A stretch of 64,000 bases of DNA from Tropicibacter alexandrii (GCF_003667315.2 NZ_RCTZ02000011.1:1-64000); one strand, 5' to 3'. Numbered from the stretch's first letter, positions 7,541 through 16,005 are shown. The notes: generated by a model from the sequence alone, not told the origin. Numbers and translations are program-made.

Positions 7541-9598
7541 TCACCGCATCTCGGCCAGCGTCGCGCCCGTTTCCACCGCCTCGACCAAGAGCGCCGAAGG
7601 CTTCCAGACCAACGGATCCTCGGCCTCGAGCCGCCGCAATTCGGCCAGCACCTTCTCGGCGCCCCATGTATCGGCGTAATGCATCAGGCCACCGCGCCAG
7701 CGCGGGAAGCCATAGCCAAAGACCGTCACGAGATCGATGTCGCGGGCGCTGCGCGCGATCCCCTCTGCGAGGATGTCGCAGGCCTCGTTGATCATCGCGG
7801 CCAGCAACCGCGTGCGGATTTCGTCCGCGTCGTACTCGGTCCGGGTGCGCCCGGCGAAATGCGCCTCTTCCAGAGCAAGATCGGCGACGATCGGGTCCTC
7901 GACCTTGCCGCCGCCCCCCGGGTAGCGATACCAGCCCGCGCCGGTCTTGCGTCCCAGCTTGCCCAGCTCGACCATGCGGTCGGCGATGGGGATGTAGCGC
8001 CGGTTCGGGTCGCGGGTGGCATCCTGCCTGCGACGATTGGCATGGGCGATGTCCAGCCCCGACAGGTCCTGCGCCTCGTACGGGCCCATGGCATAGCCGA
8101 AATCGACCATCGCCTCGTCGACCTCCCACGGGGTCGACCCATCCATAAAGACCGTATCCGCCGCCTCGCGATACCGCGCGAGGATGCGGTTGCCGATGAA
8201 CCCGTCGCATACCCCGGCCAGCACCGGGATCTTGCGCAGCCGCTTCGCGAGGGTAAAGCCCGTTGCCAGCGCCGCGTCCGACGTCGCCTCACACTGCACG
8301 ATTTCCAACAGCTTCATGATATGCGCGGGCGCAAAGAAGTGCAGGCCCACCACGCGGGACGGGTCGTCCACCGTCTGCGCGATCGCGTCGAGGTCCAGAT
8401 ACGAGGTGTTGGAGGCGAGGATCGCCTCCGGCCCCAGCGCGGCTTGCAGCTTGGCAAAGACCTGTTGCTTGACCTCCATGCTTTCAAAGGCGGCCTCGAT
8501 CGCCAGCCCCGCCCCGGCGGCCTGCGCGTAATCGGGTGAAAAGGTGATCCGGGCGCGGTGATCTTCCGCGCGGTCAGTATCGATCAGCCCGCGCTTCAGG
8601 CTGGCACCGATGATCTTTTCCACGTTGTCGCGCGCCCGGGTGGCGCCCGCCGCATCGCTTTCCAGAAGCGTCACGGTCAGCCCCGCGTTCAGCAACGCGT
8701 AGGCGATGCTTGCCCCCATCGTGCCGCCGCCGACCACGGCCACCCGGTCCAGCGGAACGGGGTCCGCGGTCAGGCCGTCAGGGGCCTTCGCAGCCCGTTC
8801 GGCAAAGAATACATGGCGCAAGGCGCGCGCCTGATCGCCCTTGCGCAAAGTCAGAAAGGTCTCGCGCTCCTCCGCCAACCCGTCGGCAAAGGACCGGCTG
8901 GCGGTCGCTTCGATCAGGTCTATGGCCCGCTGCGGCGCGATCTGGTGCGGCAGCTTCTTCTCTGCCAGCGCGCGGGCGGCCATGACGGCCTCGGGTGCCG
9001 CCTCCGGGGCGGGCAGATCGCAGATGCGCGGCGCCAAGGTCACCGATCCTTCGTCGAGGTGCAGCGCCACCATGACCGGATCATCGGCGATGCCGTCGAT
9101 CAGGCCGATCTTCTCCGCCTCTTCCGAGGGAATGGCTTTGGCGGTCGGGATCAACTCCAGCGCGCGGGCCTGCCCAAGCAGGCGCGGCAGGCGCTGCGTC
9201 CCGCCCGAGCCCGGCACGATCCCAAGGCCGATTTCCGGCAGCCCCAACTGGGTGTTCGGCGTGGCGATGCGGTAGCGGCAGGCCAGTGCGAGTTCCAGCC
9301 CGCCCCCCAGCGCAATGCCGTTGATCGCAGCGATCCACGGCGTGTCACATGTCTCGATCCGGTTGATGACTTCGTTCAGATGCGGCTCCAGCGCGGGCCC
9401 GTCGAATTCGCGCGCATCCCCCCCGGCGGCAAAGGCCCGGCCCCGCCCGGTCAGGATCACGCGGGTCACGCCCTCGATCGGTAGGCTGTCCAGAACGTCG
9501 TTCAGCCCGGCGCGCATCGGCTGGCCGATGGCGTTCACCGGCGGGTTGTCCAGTTCGACGATCAATGCTGCGCCGTCACGGCGGGTCTGTACAGTCAT
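7541..9598 (-). CDS. FadB-like bifunctional enoyl-CoA hydratase / 3-hydroxyacyl-CoA dehydrogenase
   Basis: A 685-residue beta-oxidation enzyme. The N-terminal crotonase domain (about 1-190) hydrates enoyl-CoA and shows the oxyanion-hole stretch GIALGGGLELALACRYRIA. The middle NAD-binding domain begins with VAVVGGGTMGASIAYALL near residue 290 and is followed by the paired C-terminal 3HCDH domains (about 480-670). It is the most downstream gene of the box transcript, 32 bases after boxR. Dehydroadipyl-CoA, the expected product of the box pathway, needs exactly these two activities, so this enzyme plausibly completes conversion toward succinyl-CoA and acetyl-CoA. The length is close to the roughly 700 residues of other single-chain alphaproteobacterial versions. 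Confidence 0.9.
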   Translation of the reverse strand: MTVQTRRDGAALIVELDNPPVNAIGQPMRAGLNDVLDSLPIEGVTRVILTGRGRAFAAGGDAREFDGPALEPHLNEVINRIETCDTPWIAAINGIALGGGLELALACRYRIATPNTQLGLPEIGLGIVPGSGGTQRLPRLLGQARALELIPTAKAIPSEEAEKIGLIDGIADDPVMVALHLDEGSVTLAPRICDLPAPEAAPEAVMAARALAEKKLPHQIAPQRAIDLIEATASRSFADGLAEERETFLTLRKGDQARALRHVFFAERAAKAPDGLTADPVPLDRVAVVGGGTMGASIAYALLNAGLTVTLLESDAAGATRARDNVEKIIGASLKRGLIDTDRAEDHRARITFSPDYAQAAGAGLAIEAAFESMEVKQQVFAKLQAALGPEAILASNTSYLDLDAIAQTVDDPSRVVGLHFFAPAHIMKLLEIVQCEATSDAALATGFTLAKRLRKIPVLAGVCDGFIGNRILARYREAADTVFMDGSTPWEVDEAMVDFGYAMGPYEAQDLSGLDIAHANRRRQDATRDPNRRYIPIADRMVELGKLGRKTGAGWYRYPGGGGKVEDPIVADLALEEAHFAGRTRTEYDADEIRTRLLAAMINEACDILAEGIARSARDIDLVTVFGYGFPRWRGGLMHYADTWGAEKVLAELRRLEAEDPLVWKPSALLVEAVETGATLAEMR

Positions 9599-9630
9599 TC
9601 CCTGTCCCTTGATGTATGATTACGGGCGTT

Positions 9631-10548
9631 TCAGGTCAGAAAGCCCTGATTTTCGATCAGTTCGAGCATGTTTTCGAGACTGTCCTGCACGGTCTCACCC
9701 GATGTGTCGTATTGCGCATGCGCCCGCGCGTACAGCGCCTCGCGCGCCCGCAGGATGGCCTTGAGCTGGGCCATCGCTTCGGGGTTGCCTTCCATCGGGC
9801 GAGTGTCGCCTTGGGCGCGGACACGGTCCATGTGTTCGCCCGCGCTGGCCTGCACCCAGATCGTGTGGAAATGCCCCAGCAGCCGGTTGAAGGTCGTAGG
9901 TTCCGCGACGATCCCTCCCGCCACGGCAAGGATCATCCGATCATGGGTTGCAATCACCCGGTCGAGCGCGTCGGCTTCGAGCTTGCGATAGCCCTCTTGA
10001 CCGTACAGTGCCATGATCTCGTCCACCGGCATCCCCCCGGCCAGTTCGATTTCACGGTTCAGTTCGACAAAGGGCAAGTCCAGACGGTCGCCGATCATCC
10101 GCCCGAGGGTCGATTTGCCCGCGCCGCGCAGGCCGATCAGGCAGATGCGCCCTGCCCGGCTGGCGCGGTCGGGTCCGGCGGTCAGCAGGTCCAGCGCCTG
10201 CTTTTGTCGGGCGCTGTCTGCGATCCGAAAGGCCTGCGCGAGGCGGATCAGGTCCGATGACCACGGGTCTTCTTCGCCGACCAGCCATTCGATGCGGAAA
10301 TCGAGCGCCATGGCCACGCGCATCAAAAGCCCGATCGAAATGTTGCCTTCACCGGATTCCAGCTGCGCCAGATACCGGGGCGAGACGCCGGACATCTCCG
10401 ACAGGACCCGCCGCGGGATATTGCGCCGCTCGCGCGCATGACGGACGCGCTCCCCCACCCGCGCCATCAGCGCCGCCACCTCCGTGTCGATCAGCGAAGC
10501 GCCATCGGCCTTGGTGGCCTTGCCGCTGAAAGAGGTGATTTCTGCCAT
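9631..10548 (-). CDS. boxR: BoxR/BzdR-type transcriptional regulator (HTH + shikimate-kinase-like)
   Basis: A 305-residue regulator. An XRE-type helix-turn-helix covers about 31-90 (VSPRYLAQLESGEGNIS in the recognition area), followed by a linker and a shikimate-kinase-like effector domain (about 132-300) with Walker A GLRGAGKS at 139-146. This exact two-domain layout is the hallmark of BzdR of Azoarcus and its BoxR relatives, which repress benzoate genes until benzoyl-CoA binds the kinase-like domain. It sits inside the box operon, and TGCA-containing inverted repeats occur in front of itself, boxC, the ligase and the TRAP genes. Autoregulation is therefore likely. Confidence 0.92.
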   Translation of the reverse strand: MAEITSFSGKATKADGASLIDTEVAALMARVGERVRHARERRNIPRRVLSEMSGVSPRYLAQLESGEGNISIGLLMRVAMALDFRIEWLVGEEDPWSSDLIRLAQAFRIADSARQKQALDLLTAGPDRASRAGRICLIGLRGAGKSTLGRMIGDRLDLPFVELNREIELAGGMPVDEIMALYGQEGYRKLEADALDRVIATHDRMILAVAGGIVAEPTTFNRLLGHFHTIWVQASAGEHMDRVRAQGDTRPMEGNPEAMAQLKAILRAREALYARAHAQYDTSGETVQDSLENMLELIENQGFLT

Positions 10549-10570
10549 GGTCGGGCATGCCCTGCGTGAT

Positions 10571-10586
10571 GTGAATTATAATGCAC
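10571..10586 (-). promoter_or_regulatory. Candidate BoxR operator upstream of boxR
   Basis: Read on the minus strand, GTGCATTATAATTCAC lies 22-38 bases before the boxR ATG. It has the same TGCA-TTATA core as the sites upstream of boxC and bclA, with one half-site degenerated to TTCA, and contains a -10-like TATAAT. BzdR-type regulators are reported to recognise TGCA repeats. Assignment here is by similarity among sites in this window. Confidence 0.55.
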
Positions 10587-10636
10587 AAGAATAGCGGAAC
10601 AGGCGGGCGGCGCAACCGACGAGACGCGATATCGTG

Positions 10637-11062
10637 CTAGGTCCCTTCGGCGCGCAGGTATTTTTGCACATGGGAGCGGATGTCCTCGGGCGGGATCGTC
10701 TTTTTGAACGCCTTGGGATCGACGAAGACATTGGTGAAGCGCCCCTCGAAGCACAGCACCCCGTCCTGCCGCCCGTTCACCGCGAAGGAAATCGAGGTCT
10801 GGCCCAGCCGGGTCGGGTAGACTTCGCAGATCAGGCGGTGGCGCGGGGTGATGGGGTGGAGAAAGTCCAGCGCCATGGACACGAAGGGCGTACCGATATT
10901 GCGGTCCAGTTCCATCTGGAACCAGCCATCGCCGAGCGTATCCTGCCACCACGCGTTGATGGCATCGAGCGCGAACCACGGGATACGCGCGGTGTAGACG
11001 ATCTGCGCCGGGTCGCAATCGCCCCAGGTGACGCGGATTTCATGGGTGTAGGTATCGGTCAT
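10637..11062 (-). CDS. Acyl-CoA thioesterase (4HBT hot-dog family)
   Basis: A 141-residue hot-dog-fold thioesterase. The motif WGDCDPAQIVY places the catalytic-type aspartate at D17, as in 4-hydroxybenzoyl-CoA thioesterase of the Pseudomonas class. It lies between boxA and boxR in the same direction. Thioesterases are frequent in aromatic CoA-ester clusters, where they release CoA trapped in dead-end benzoyl-CoA analogues; that role is inferred from context. No signal peptide is present, so it is cytoplasmic. Confidence 0.87.
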   Translation of the reverse strand: MTDTYTHEIRVTWGDCDPAQIVYTARIPWFALDAINAWWQDTLGDGWFQMELDRNIGTPFVSMALDFLHPITPRHRLICEVYPTRLGQTSISFAVNGRQDGVLCFEGRFTNVFVDPKAFKKTIPPEDIRSHVQKYLRAEGT

Positions 11063-11143
11063 ATGGCAGCGCCTGTTTGCAACGGCGGGCCGGGGCTCTG
11101 CCCCGGACCCCGAGGTATTTGTGGACCAAAGAAGACCTTTGCG

Positions 11144-12325
11144 TCAGTAGGTTTCGACGTGGTAGCGGCCCTCGTCGCGCATGGTGTCGCGCAGGGCGGT
11201 CCATTGCAAACCGATGCTTTCGGCGATGTTGGTGAAGGCCAGTTCGACGCCTTCCTCCATGCCGCGCAACCCGCAGATGTAGATATGGGTCTTGGGATCC
11301 GCGAGCAGATCGGCGACCTTGTCTTCCTCGTCGCGCATGGCGTCCTGAACGTAGTGTTGCGCCCCCTCGCGCGAGTAGACGAGATTCTGGTCGAGCAGGT
11401 CCTTGGGCACCTTTTTCAGCGGGCCGAAATAAGGCAGTTGCTTTTCGCCACGCGCGCCGAAGAACATGGTCATGCCGCCGGATTTGCCGCCGACACTGCG
11501 CTGACGCCGCATGGTGAAGGCGCGCATCGGCGCAGAGCCGGTGCCAGTGCAGATCATCAGCAGGCGCGCGTCGGGGTCGTCGGGGATCAGGAAGGTCGCG
11601 CCGAAGGGGCCGGTGATCTGCACCTCGTCACCCGGTTTCAGGTCGCAGACATAGTTGGAGCACAGCCCCTGCGCCTCGCGTTTCACGGTCAGCGACAGGT
11701 TGTTGTAATTCGGGCGCTCGCCGTCGCGGGGGGATGAGATCGAGTAGAGCCGTGGCAGATGCGGCTGGCCGTTTGCGTCGGTGCCGGGGGGGATGATGCC
11801 GATGGATTGCCCTTCGAGGACGGGCATGGGCAGGCCGCCGAAATCGAGGATGATGTGGCGCACGTCATGTTCGGGGTCATCGGTCAGGCGGTAATTTCCC
11901 TGCACCTTGGCCGTGGCAGGTTTGCCCAGCGTATAGAGGTTGATCGAGGGTTTCGCGGCGCTGGCAGGCGCCTTGGCCTTGCCGCCTGCCCCGGCATGGG
12001 CCTCGGCCAGCAGGTGCGCCATGGCTTCGTCCAACGCCTCGAGCCCGGTTTCGGCCTCGGAGCTGCCGAGGTCCTGCTGCTCGGGCAGTTCGTCCCATGC
12101 GAATTGTTCGTCGAGGCTGTAGGGCTCGGACACCACGCGCCATTCGTCGATCGACCCGGTGGGGCAGACCGGGATGCAATCCATGCAGAAATTGCACTTG
12201 TCCGCGTCCACCACGACATTGTCGTCATTGTGGGTGATCGCCTCGATCGGGCAGGTCATCTCGCAGGTGTAGCAGCGGATGCAGATTTCCGGGTCGATCA
12301 GATGTTGCTTGATCGGCTTGGTCAT
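11144..12325 (-). CDS. boxA: BoxA, reductase component of benzoyl-CoA 2,3-epoxidase
   Basis: A 393-residue iron-sulfur flavoprotein that passes electrons from NADPH to the di-iron oxygenase BoxB. Two [4Fe-4S] motifs open the protein: C15, C18, C21, C25-P and C44, C47, C50, C54-P. The rest is a ferredoxin-NADP-reductase module (about 130-393) with the FAD-binding RLYSISSP and the NADP-binding GTGSAPMRAF, ending in the usual aromatic-rich YHVETY. Length and order match BoxA of Azoarcus evansii. It follows the small four-cysteine gene, with a 61-base gap. Confidence 0.94.
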   Translation of the reverse strand: MTKPIKQHLIDPEICIRCYTCEMTCPIEAITHNDDNVVVDADKCNFCMDCIPVCPTGSIDEWRVVSEPYSLDEQFAWDELPEQQDLGSSEAETGLEALDEAMAHLLAEAHAGAGGKAKAPASAAKPSINLYTLGKPATAKVQGNYRLTDDPEHDVRHIILDFGGLPMPVLEGQSIGIIPPGTDANGQPHLPRLYSISSPRDGERPNYNNLSLTVKREAQGLCSNYVCDLKPGDEVQITGPFGATFLIPDDPDARLLMICTGTGSAPMRAFTMRRQRSVGGKSGGMTMFFGARGEKQLPYFGPLKKVPKDLLDQNLVYSREGAQHYVQDAMRDEEDKVADLLADPKTHIYICGLRGMEEGVELAFTNIAESIGLQWTALRDTMRDEGRYHVETY

Positions 12326-12386
12326 GGGGTCCCTCCCGGGGCCTTTGGACCGGCCCGGTTCTGTCTGGTTGGCCTTGCGGCAAATC

Positions 12387-12554
12387 TCAGGCGTCGCGGC
12401 CGAGGATGATGTCGGGGACGGACATGGCCTCGATCAGGGTGGCGCAGATGCCCTGACAGCCCTTGCAGCCGATGCACGGCCCCTGGATCGTTGTCAGTTC
12501 CCGGCCTATGGCCTGAGTGCGCGGCGCGTGGCCGATCTTGCGGTCGGATTGCAT
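12387..12554 (-). CDS. 55-residue four-cysteine protein between boxA and boxB
   Basis: A short gene on the minus strand. It begins ATG at 12554 with GGGAGAG 6 bases upstream and ends TGA at 12387. Its centre reads GPCIGCKGCQGICATL, placing C27, C30, C33 and C37 in CxxCxxCxxxC spacing. This is the spacing used to hold one [4Fe-4S] cluster in ferredoxins, though the usual following proline is an alanine. The rest is unremarkable and there is no signal peptide. Position between the reductase and oxygenase genes and codon use like its neighbours argue for a real gene. A mini electron carrier or assembly helper for BoxA/BoxB is inferred, not shown; I do not know a named family. Confidence 0.72.
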   Translation of the reverse strand: MQSDRKIGHAPRTQAIGRELTTIQGPCIGCKGCQGICATLIEAMSVPDIILGRDA

Positions 12555-12598
12555 CTGGTCTCTCCCTGTTCGCGACGGAGGTCCGATCTGTCTGCGCG

Positions 12599-12657
12599 AG
12601 GCGCCATGAAGGCGCCTTGCGCTGGATCAATTTGGGCGAATTTCCTTGGAAATTCGC
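12599..12657. repeat. Two intergenic hairpins between the small Cys gene and boxB
   Basis: AGGCGCC/GGCGCCT (12599-12605 with 12611-12617, 5-nt loop) is followed by GCGAATTTCC-TT-GGAAATTCGC (12636-12657). The second resembles the TTCGAA palindromes elsewhere but has CCTTGG at its centre. Paired hairpins inside the box transcript could set differential stability of the boxB and boxA parts. Confidence 0.6.
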
Positions 12658-12664
12658 TTCCGCG

Positions 12665-14116
12665 TCACGCCATGTGCAGTTTGACGTATTCGAAATCGCC
12701 GGGCTTGTTGTCGATGCCGACTTTCGGCGCGGCAATCCACGAGGCGTATTTGCCGGGCTCGAAGCAGGGCTTCATCAGCGAGGTGATGAAGTCGCCATCC
12801 GCATGGGTCGGCAGCCATTGGGTGATGCCCTTGTCATAGTCTTCACCCGACACGAGGTTCCCATCGGGGTCGAAGTTCTTGCCCGCAAACACACCGATCT
12901 TGCGGTTGAAGGCCTGATGCGGCAGCTTCAGTTCGAATTCGATCCCGGCCTTTTCGATGATCTTGTTCCAGCGGCCAACGCCCCCGGCAGCGTCACGCAC
13001 ATAGTCGTCGCGCAGGCGCATGTTGATGGCGGTCAACGCAGGCACTTCGCGTTCGATCAGCACGCCGTTTTCGATGTCGAGCACCTTGTAGGTGTCGTTC
13101 TGAAGGCGGTGATCGTCCTGAATGCGGGTCTCCATGTAGCGACCCTTGATCCCTGCGTTGAAGGCATTGGCGGCGTTGGTGGACACCTCCTGCCCGAACA
13201 GGTCGAGCGACAGGGTGTAGTGCAGGTTCAGCTTCTTCTGGATGGTCGGCAGGTCGATGACACCCATGTTGCGGATCTTGTCCGTGTCATAGGGGTCGGT
13301 GATGCCGGCCTTGTTCATGGCGTCGACGGTGGCCTGAATGGTGCGGCCCACGCCGGTTTCGCCGACGAACATGTGATGCGCTTCCTCGGTCAGCATGAAG
13401 CGGCAGGTGCGCGACAGCGGATCGAAGCCGGATTGCGCAAGGCTTTCGAGCTGCATCTTGCCGTCGCGGTCGGTGAAATAGGTGAACATGAAGAAGGACA
13501 GCCAGTCCGGCGTTTCCTCGTTGAAGGCGCCCAGCATGCGCGGGGCTTCTTCGGAGCCGGACGAGCGGCGCAGCAGGTCATCGGCCTCTTCGCGGCCATC
13601 CTTGCCGAAGTATTTGAACAGCAGGTAGACCATCGCCCAGAGGTGACGGCCCTCCTCGACATTGACCTGAAAGAGGTTGCGCATGTCATAGAGGCTGGGC
13701 GCGGTCAGGCCGAGGAAGCGCTGCTGCTCGACCGAGCCCGGCTCGGTGTCGCCCTGGATGACGATCAGGCGCTTGAGCATGTTGCGGTATTCGCCGGGGA
13801 CCTCTTGCCAAGCCAATTCGCCCGCATGCTCGCCGCAGGGGATGCGCCGGTCCTCGACCTGAGGGGCCAGAAGGACGCCCCAGCGGTATTCCGGCATTTT
13901 CACGTAGTCGAATTTTGCCCAGCCCTTGGGGTCGACGCTGACGGCGGTGCGCAGGTAGACCATGCTTTCCTGAAAGTTCTGGGGGATCAGGTCGTTCCAC
14001 CAGTTGATATAGCCCGGGTGCCAGCGTTCGAGCGCCTTGAGCACCTTCTTGTCCGAGGACAGGCCCACATTGTTGGGGATCTGCGTGTCATAGCTGACAT
14101 TGATCAGGTCGAGCAT
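12665..14116 (-). CDS. boxB: BoxB, di-iron oxygenase component of benzoyl-CoA 2,3-epoxidase
   Basis: Catalyses O2-dependent formation of 2,3-epoxybenzoyl-CoA together with BoxA. The protein has 483 residues, close to the roughly 475 of characterised BoxB. Two EE-x2-H-like motifs characteristic of a carboxylate-bridged di-iron centre are visible: EEGRH at 154-158 and EEAHH at 244-248. The WVP-like cores of soluble monooxygenases are absent, as expected for this family. It lies downstream of boxC across a pair of palindromes and upstream of the four-cysteine gene. Confidence 0.94.
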   Translation of the reverse strand: MLDLINVSYDTQIPNNVGLSSDKKVLKALERWHPGYINWWNDLIPQNFQESMVYLRTAVSVDPKGWAKFDYVKMPEYRWGVLLAPQVEDRRIPCGEHAGELAWQEVPGEYRNMLKRLIVIQGDTEPGSVEQQRFLGLTAPSLYDMRNLFQVNVEEGRHLWAMVYLLFKYFGKDGREEADDLLRRSSGSEEAPRMLGAFNEETPDWLSFFMFTYFTDRDGKMQLESLAQSGFDPLSRTCRFMLTEEAHHMFVGETGVGRTIQATVDAMNKAGITDPYDTDKIRNMGVIDLPTIQKKLNLHYTLSLDLFGQEVSTNAANAFNAGIKGRYMETRIQDDHRLQNDTYKVLDIENGVLIEREVPALTAINMRLRDDYVRDAAGGVGRWNKIIEKAGIEFELKLPHQAFNRKIGVFAGKNFDPDGNLVSGEDYDKGITQWLPTHADGDFITSLMKPCFEPGKYASWIAAPKVGIDNKPGDFEYVKLHMA

Positions 14117-14136
14117 TGTCTTTCCTCCTTGCCGGG

Positions 14137-14181
14137 CAACGGCCTTCGAAGGCCGTTGACAAGCCGCTTCGAAGCGGCTTG
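14137..14181. repeat. Paired TTCGAA-centred palindromes, copy 3 (boxC-boxB gap)
   Basis: Two perfect 22-base palindromes one base apart: 14137-14158 (left arm CAACGGCCTTC) and 14160-14181 (left arm CAAGCCGCTTC). They share CAA...CTTCGAAG...TTG with copies 1 and 2 while the arm bases differ. They fill the short gap between boxC and boxB within one transcript. Confidence 0.75.
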
Positions 14182-14191
14182 CGCCCCTTGG

Positions 14192-15853
14192 TTACACACG
14201 TTCCATGTTGTATTCGCCGCGCACACCGCTGCCATAGCGCTGCAGTGCGCCCGTCTCACCCACCGCGTTGGGACGGTTGAAAATCCAGTTCTGCCAGGCC
14301 GTCAGACGCCCGAAAATCCGCGTTTCCATCGTCTCGGGACCGGCAAAGCGCAGGTTCGCCTCCATCGCGGTCATCGCATCGGGGCTGAAGCTTGCGCGCT
14401 CTTCCAGAAAAATCCGGATCTCGTCCTCCCAATCGATGTCGTCGAGGATCATGGTCACAAGCCCCGCCTCATCGGCCTCGGCCGCCTCCAGCGCCTCGCC
14501 CTTCACCGCCGCGCATGCCGCCAGCGCCGCATCGTCATCCAGGAACCGCGTCTGCAGCCGCGTCAGCCCGTTGCCCATAGGCATCGGCCCGAAATTCGCA
14601 CCGGTCAGAGTGATGGTGGCAATCGGGCGATTGTCGCCCTCGAACTCGTCCTCCATCATATAGCTGCGGTCCACGGCGAACAGCAGCTCCGCCAGCACAC
14701 CCGTAAAGCACGACCCATGCTCGACCAGCGCCACCATCGAGCGCGAGGTCACATCGACCCGCTTCAACACGCGCTTCCAGTATTGCAGCACTTCATTCGC
14801 CAGCCAGTGTTCGGCATTATCCAGCAGAAGTTGCTCATGCGCCGCGAACGCCTCCGGGTCGCCTTGGGTCTTGAAGACCATCAGCCCCAGCTCTTTCTCG
14901 TTCAGGCGCAGATGCAGGATCGCATCGTCGAGTTCGCGCGCCAGCCGCAGCATGTAGGCCTGCGCGCCTTGCGCGGTGAAGGCCTCCATATCGTCGGGCG
15001 CGGCCTCTTCGGGGCCTTTCAGCGTGATCGTTACCGTGCGCCCGGCGCGGTCGGCCTGCACCTCGACGGTCGAATAGGTGACCGAGCCGTCCTCGTGGAA
15101 GGTGCGGTCGAGCGGGGTCAGCGTGATCCCCTCGGCCACGTCCGGCTTGGTCGACGCCGCCGCGAATTCCTGCGCGCGCTCCACCACGGTCGCGTCGAAT
15201 TTCGAGTTCGGGATGACCTCGTCGACCAGCTTCCACTCCTTGGCGCGCTTGCCGCGCACGCCCTCTTCGGTCGAGCAGAACACATCGGCGCGGTCGCGGC
15301 GCACCTTGCGTTTATCAGTCACGCGGGTCAGCCCGCCAGTGCCGGGCAACACCGCCAGCAAAGGCACCTCGGGCAGCGACACCGAGGACGAGGAATCGTC
15401 CGTCAGCATGATGTGGTTGCAGGCCAGCGCCAGTTCATAGCCACCGCCCGCGCAGGCCCCCTTGACCGCCGCGATGTATTTCTGGCCGCTGTCCGCTTCG
15501 GCAGCCTCGAAGGTGTTGCGCGTCTCGTTGGTGAATTTGCAGAAGTTGACCTTGTGGCTGTGGGCCGCACCGCCCAGCATGCGGATATTCGCGCCTGCGC
15601 AGAAGATCCGGTCCTTGCCGGATTGCATCACCACGACCTTCACCTCGGGGTGTTCAAAGCGCATGCGCTGCACCACGTCGGCCAGCTCGATATCGACCCC
15701 CAGATCGTAGGAGTTCATCTTCAGCTGGTAGCCGTCGAACAGCCCGCCATTCTCGTCCACGTCCATGGTCAGCCAAGCGACGGGACCGTCAAACGAGACC
15801 TTCCAGTGCCTGTAGGCGGTCGGGTCGACCTGAAAATCGATGCGCTTGGTCAT
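14192..15853 (-). CDS. boxC: BoxC, 2,3-epoxybenzoyl-CoA dihydrolase
   Basis: Opens the ring of 2,3-epoxybenzoyl-CoA with two waters, giving 3,4-didehydroadipyl-CoA semialdehyde and formate. It is a 553-residue crotonase-superfamily enzyme. The first crotonase domain (about 30-290) shows IFCAGANIRMLGGAAH and KGACAGGGYELALACNHI, and a second, degenerate crotonase-like half follows (about 300-550). Length matches characterised BoxC (about 555). It is the first gene of the box transcript and is preceded by a recognisable promoter with operators. Confidence 0.94.
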   Translation of the reverse strand: MTKRIDFQVDPTAYRHWKVSFDGPVAWLTMDVDENGGLFDGYQLKMNSYDLGVDIELADVVQRMRFEHPEVKVVVMQSGKDRIFCAGANIRMLGGAAHSHKVNFCKFTNETRNTFEAAEADSGQKYIAAVKGACAGGGYELALACNHIMLTDDSSSSVSLPEVPLLAVLPGTGGLTRVTDKRKVRRDRADVFCSTEEGVRGKRAKEWKLVDEVIPNSKFDATVVERAQEFAAASTKPDVAEGITLTPLDRTFHEDGSVTYSTVEVQADRAGRTVTITLKGPEEAAPDDMEAFTAQGAQAYMLRLARELDDAILHLRLNEKELGLMVFKTQGDPEAFAAHEQLLLDNAEHWLANEVLQYWKRVLKRVDVTSRSMVALVEHGSCFTGVLAELLFAVDRSYMMEDEFEGDNRPIATITLTGANFGPMPMGNGLTRLQTRFLDDDAALAACAAVKGEALEAAEADEAGLVTMILDDIDWEDEIRIFLEERASFSPDAMTAMEANLRFAGPETMETRIFGRLTAWQNWIFNRPNAVGETGALQRYGSGVRGEYNMERV

Positions 15854-15875
15854 GGTGAGTCTCCTACGTGCTTTT

Positions 15876-15908
15876 ATGCATTATAGTGCGCATCGCCTGT
15901 TCATGTAA
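15876..15908 (-). promoter_or_regulatory. boxC promoter overlapped by BoxR operator O1
   Basis: On the minus strand TTACAT (15903-15908) and TATAAT (15880-15885) are separated by 17 bases, a good housekeeping-type promoter. The inverted repeat ATGCATTATAGTGCGCAT (15876-15893, plus-strand reading) covers the -10 box. A repressor bound there would block RNA polymerase, consistent with BoxR-type repression relieved by benzoyl-CoA. The boxC ATG follows 26 bases further on. Confidence 0.7.
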
Positions 15909-15914
15909 GCAAAA

Positions 15915-16005
15915 TATGCACTATACTTCCATCTATCAACTGGAATTTGCAGCTTTCTTTCCAGTTATTTCAATTGCTTGCGGGTTATGCATTATACTGC
16001 ATAAC
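15915..16005. promoter_or_regulatory. Upstream BoxR operators O2 and O3
   Basis: O2 is TATGCACTATACT at 15915-15927. O3 is the best site in the window: arms GTTATGCA (15984-15991) and TGCATAAC (15998-16005), perfectly inverted around six bases TTATAC. O3 overlaps the stop codon of the DUF309 gene. With O1 this gives three TGCA-bearing sites spread over 130 bases in front of boxC. Confidence 0.68.

Noticed and set aside
12491-15886. Plus-strand open frame of more than 1100 codons opposite boxB and boxC
   Set aside because: It is the antisense shadow of two well-identified genes in GC-rich DNA. Its translation is His/Arg/Gly-rich with no recognisable domain and no ribosome site.
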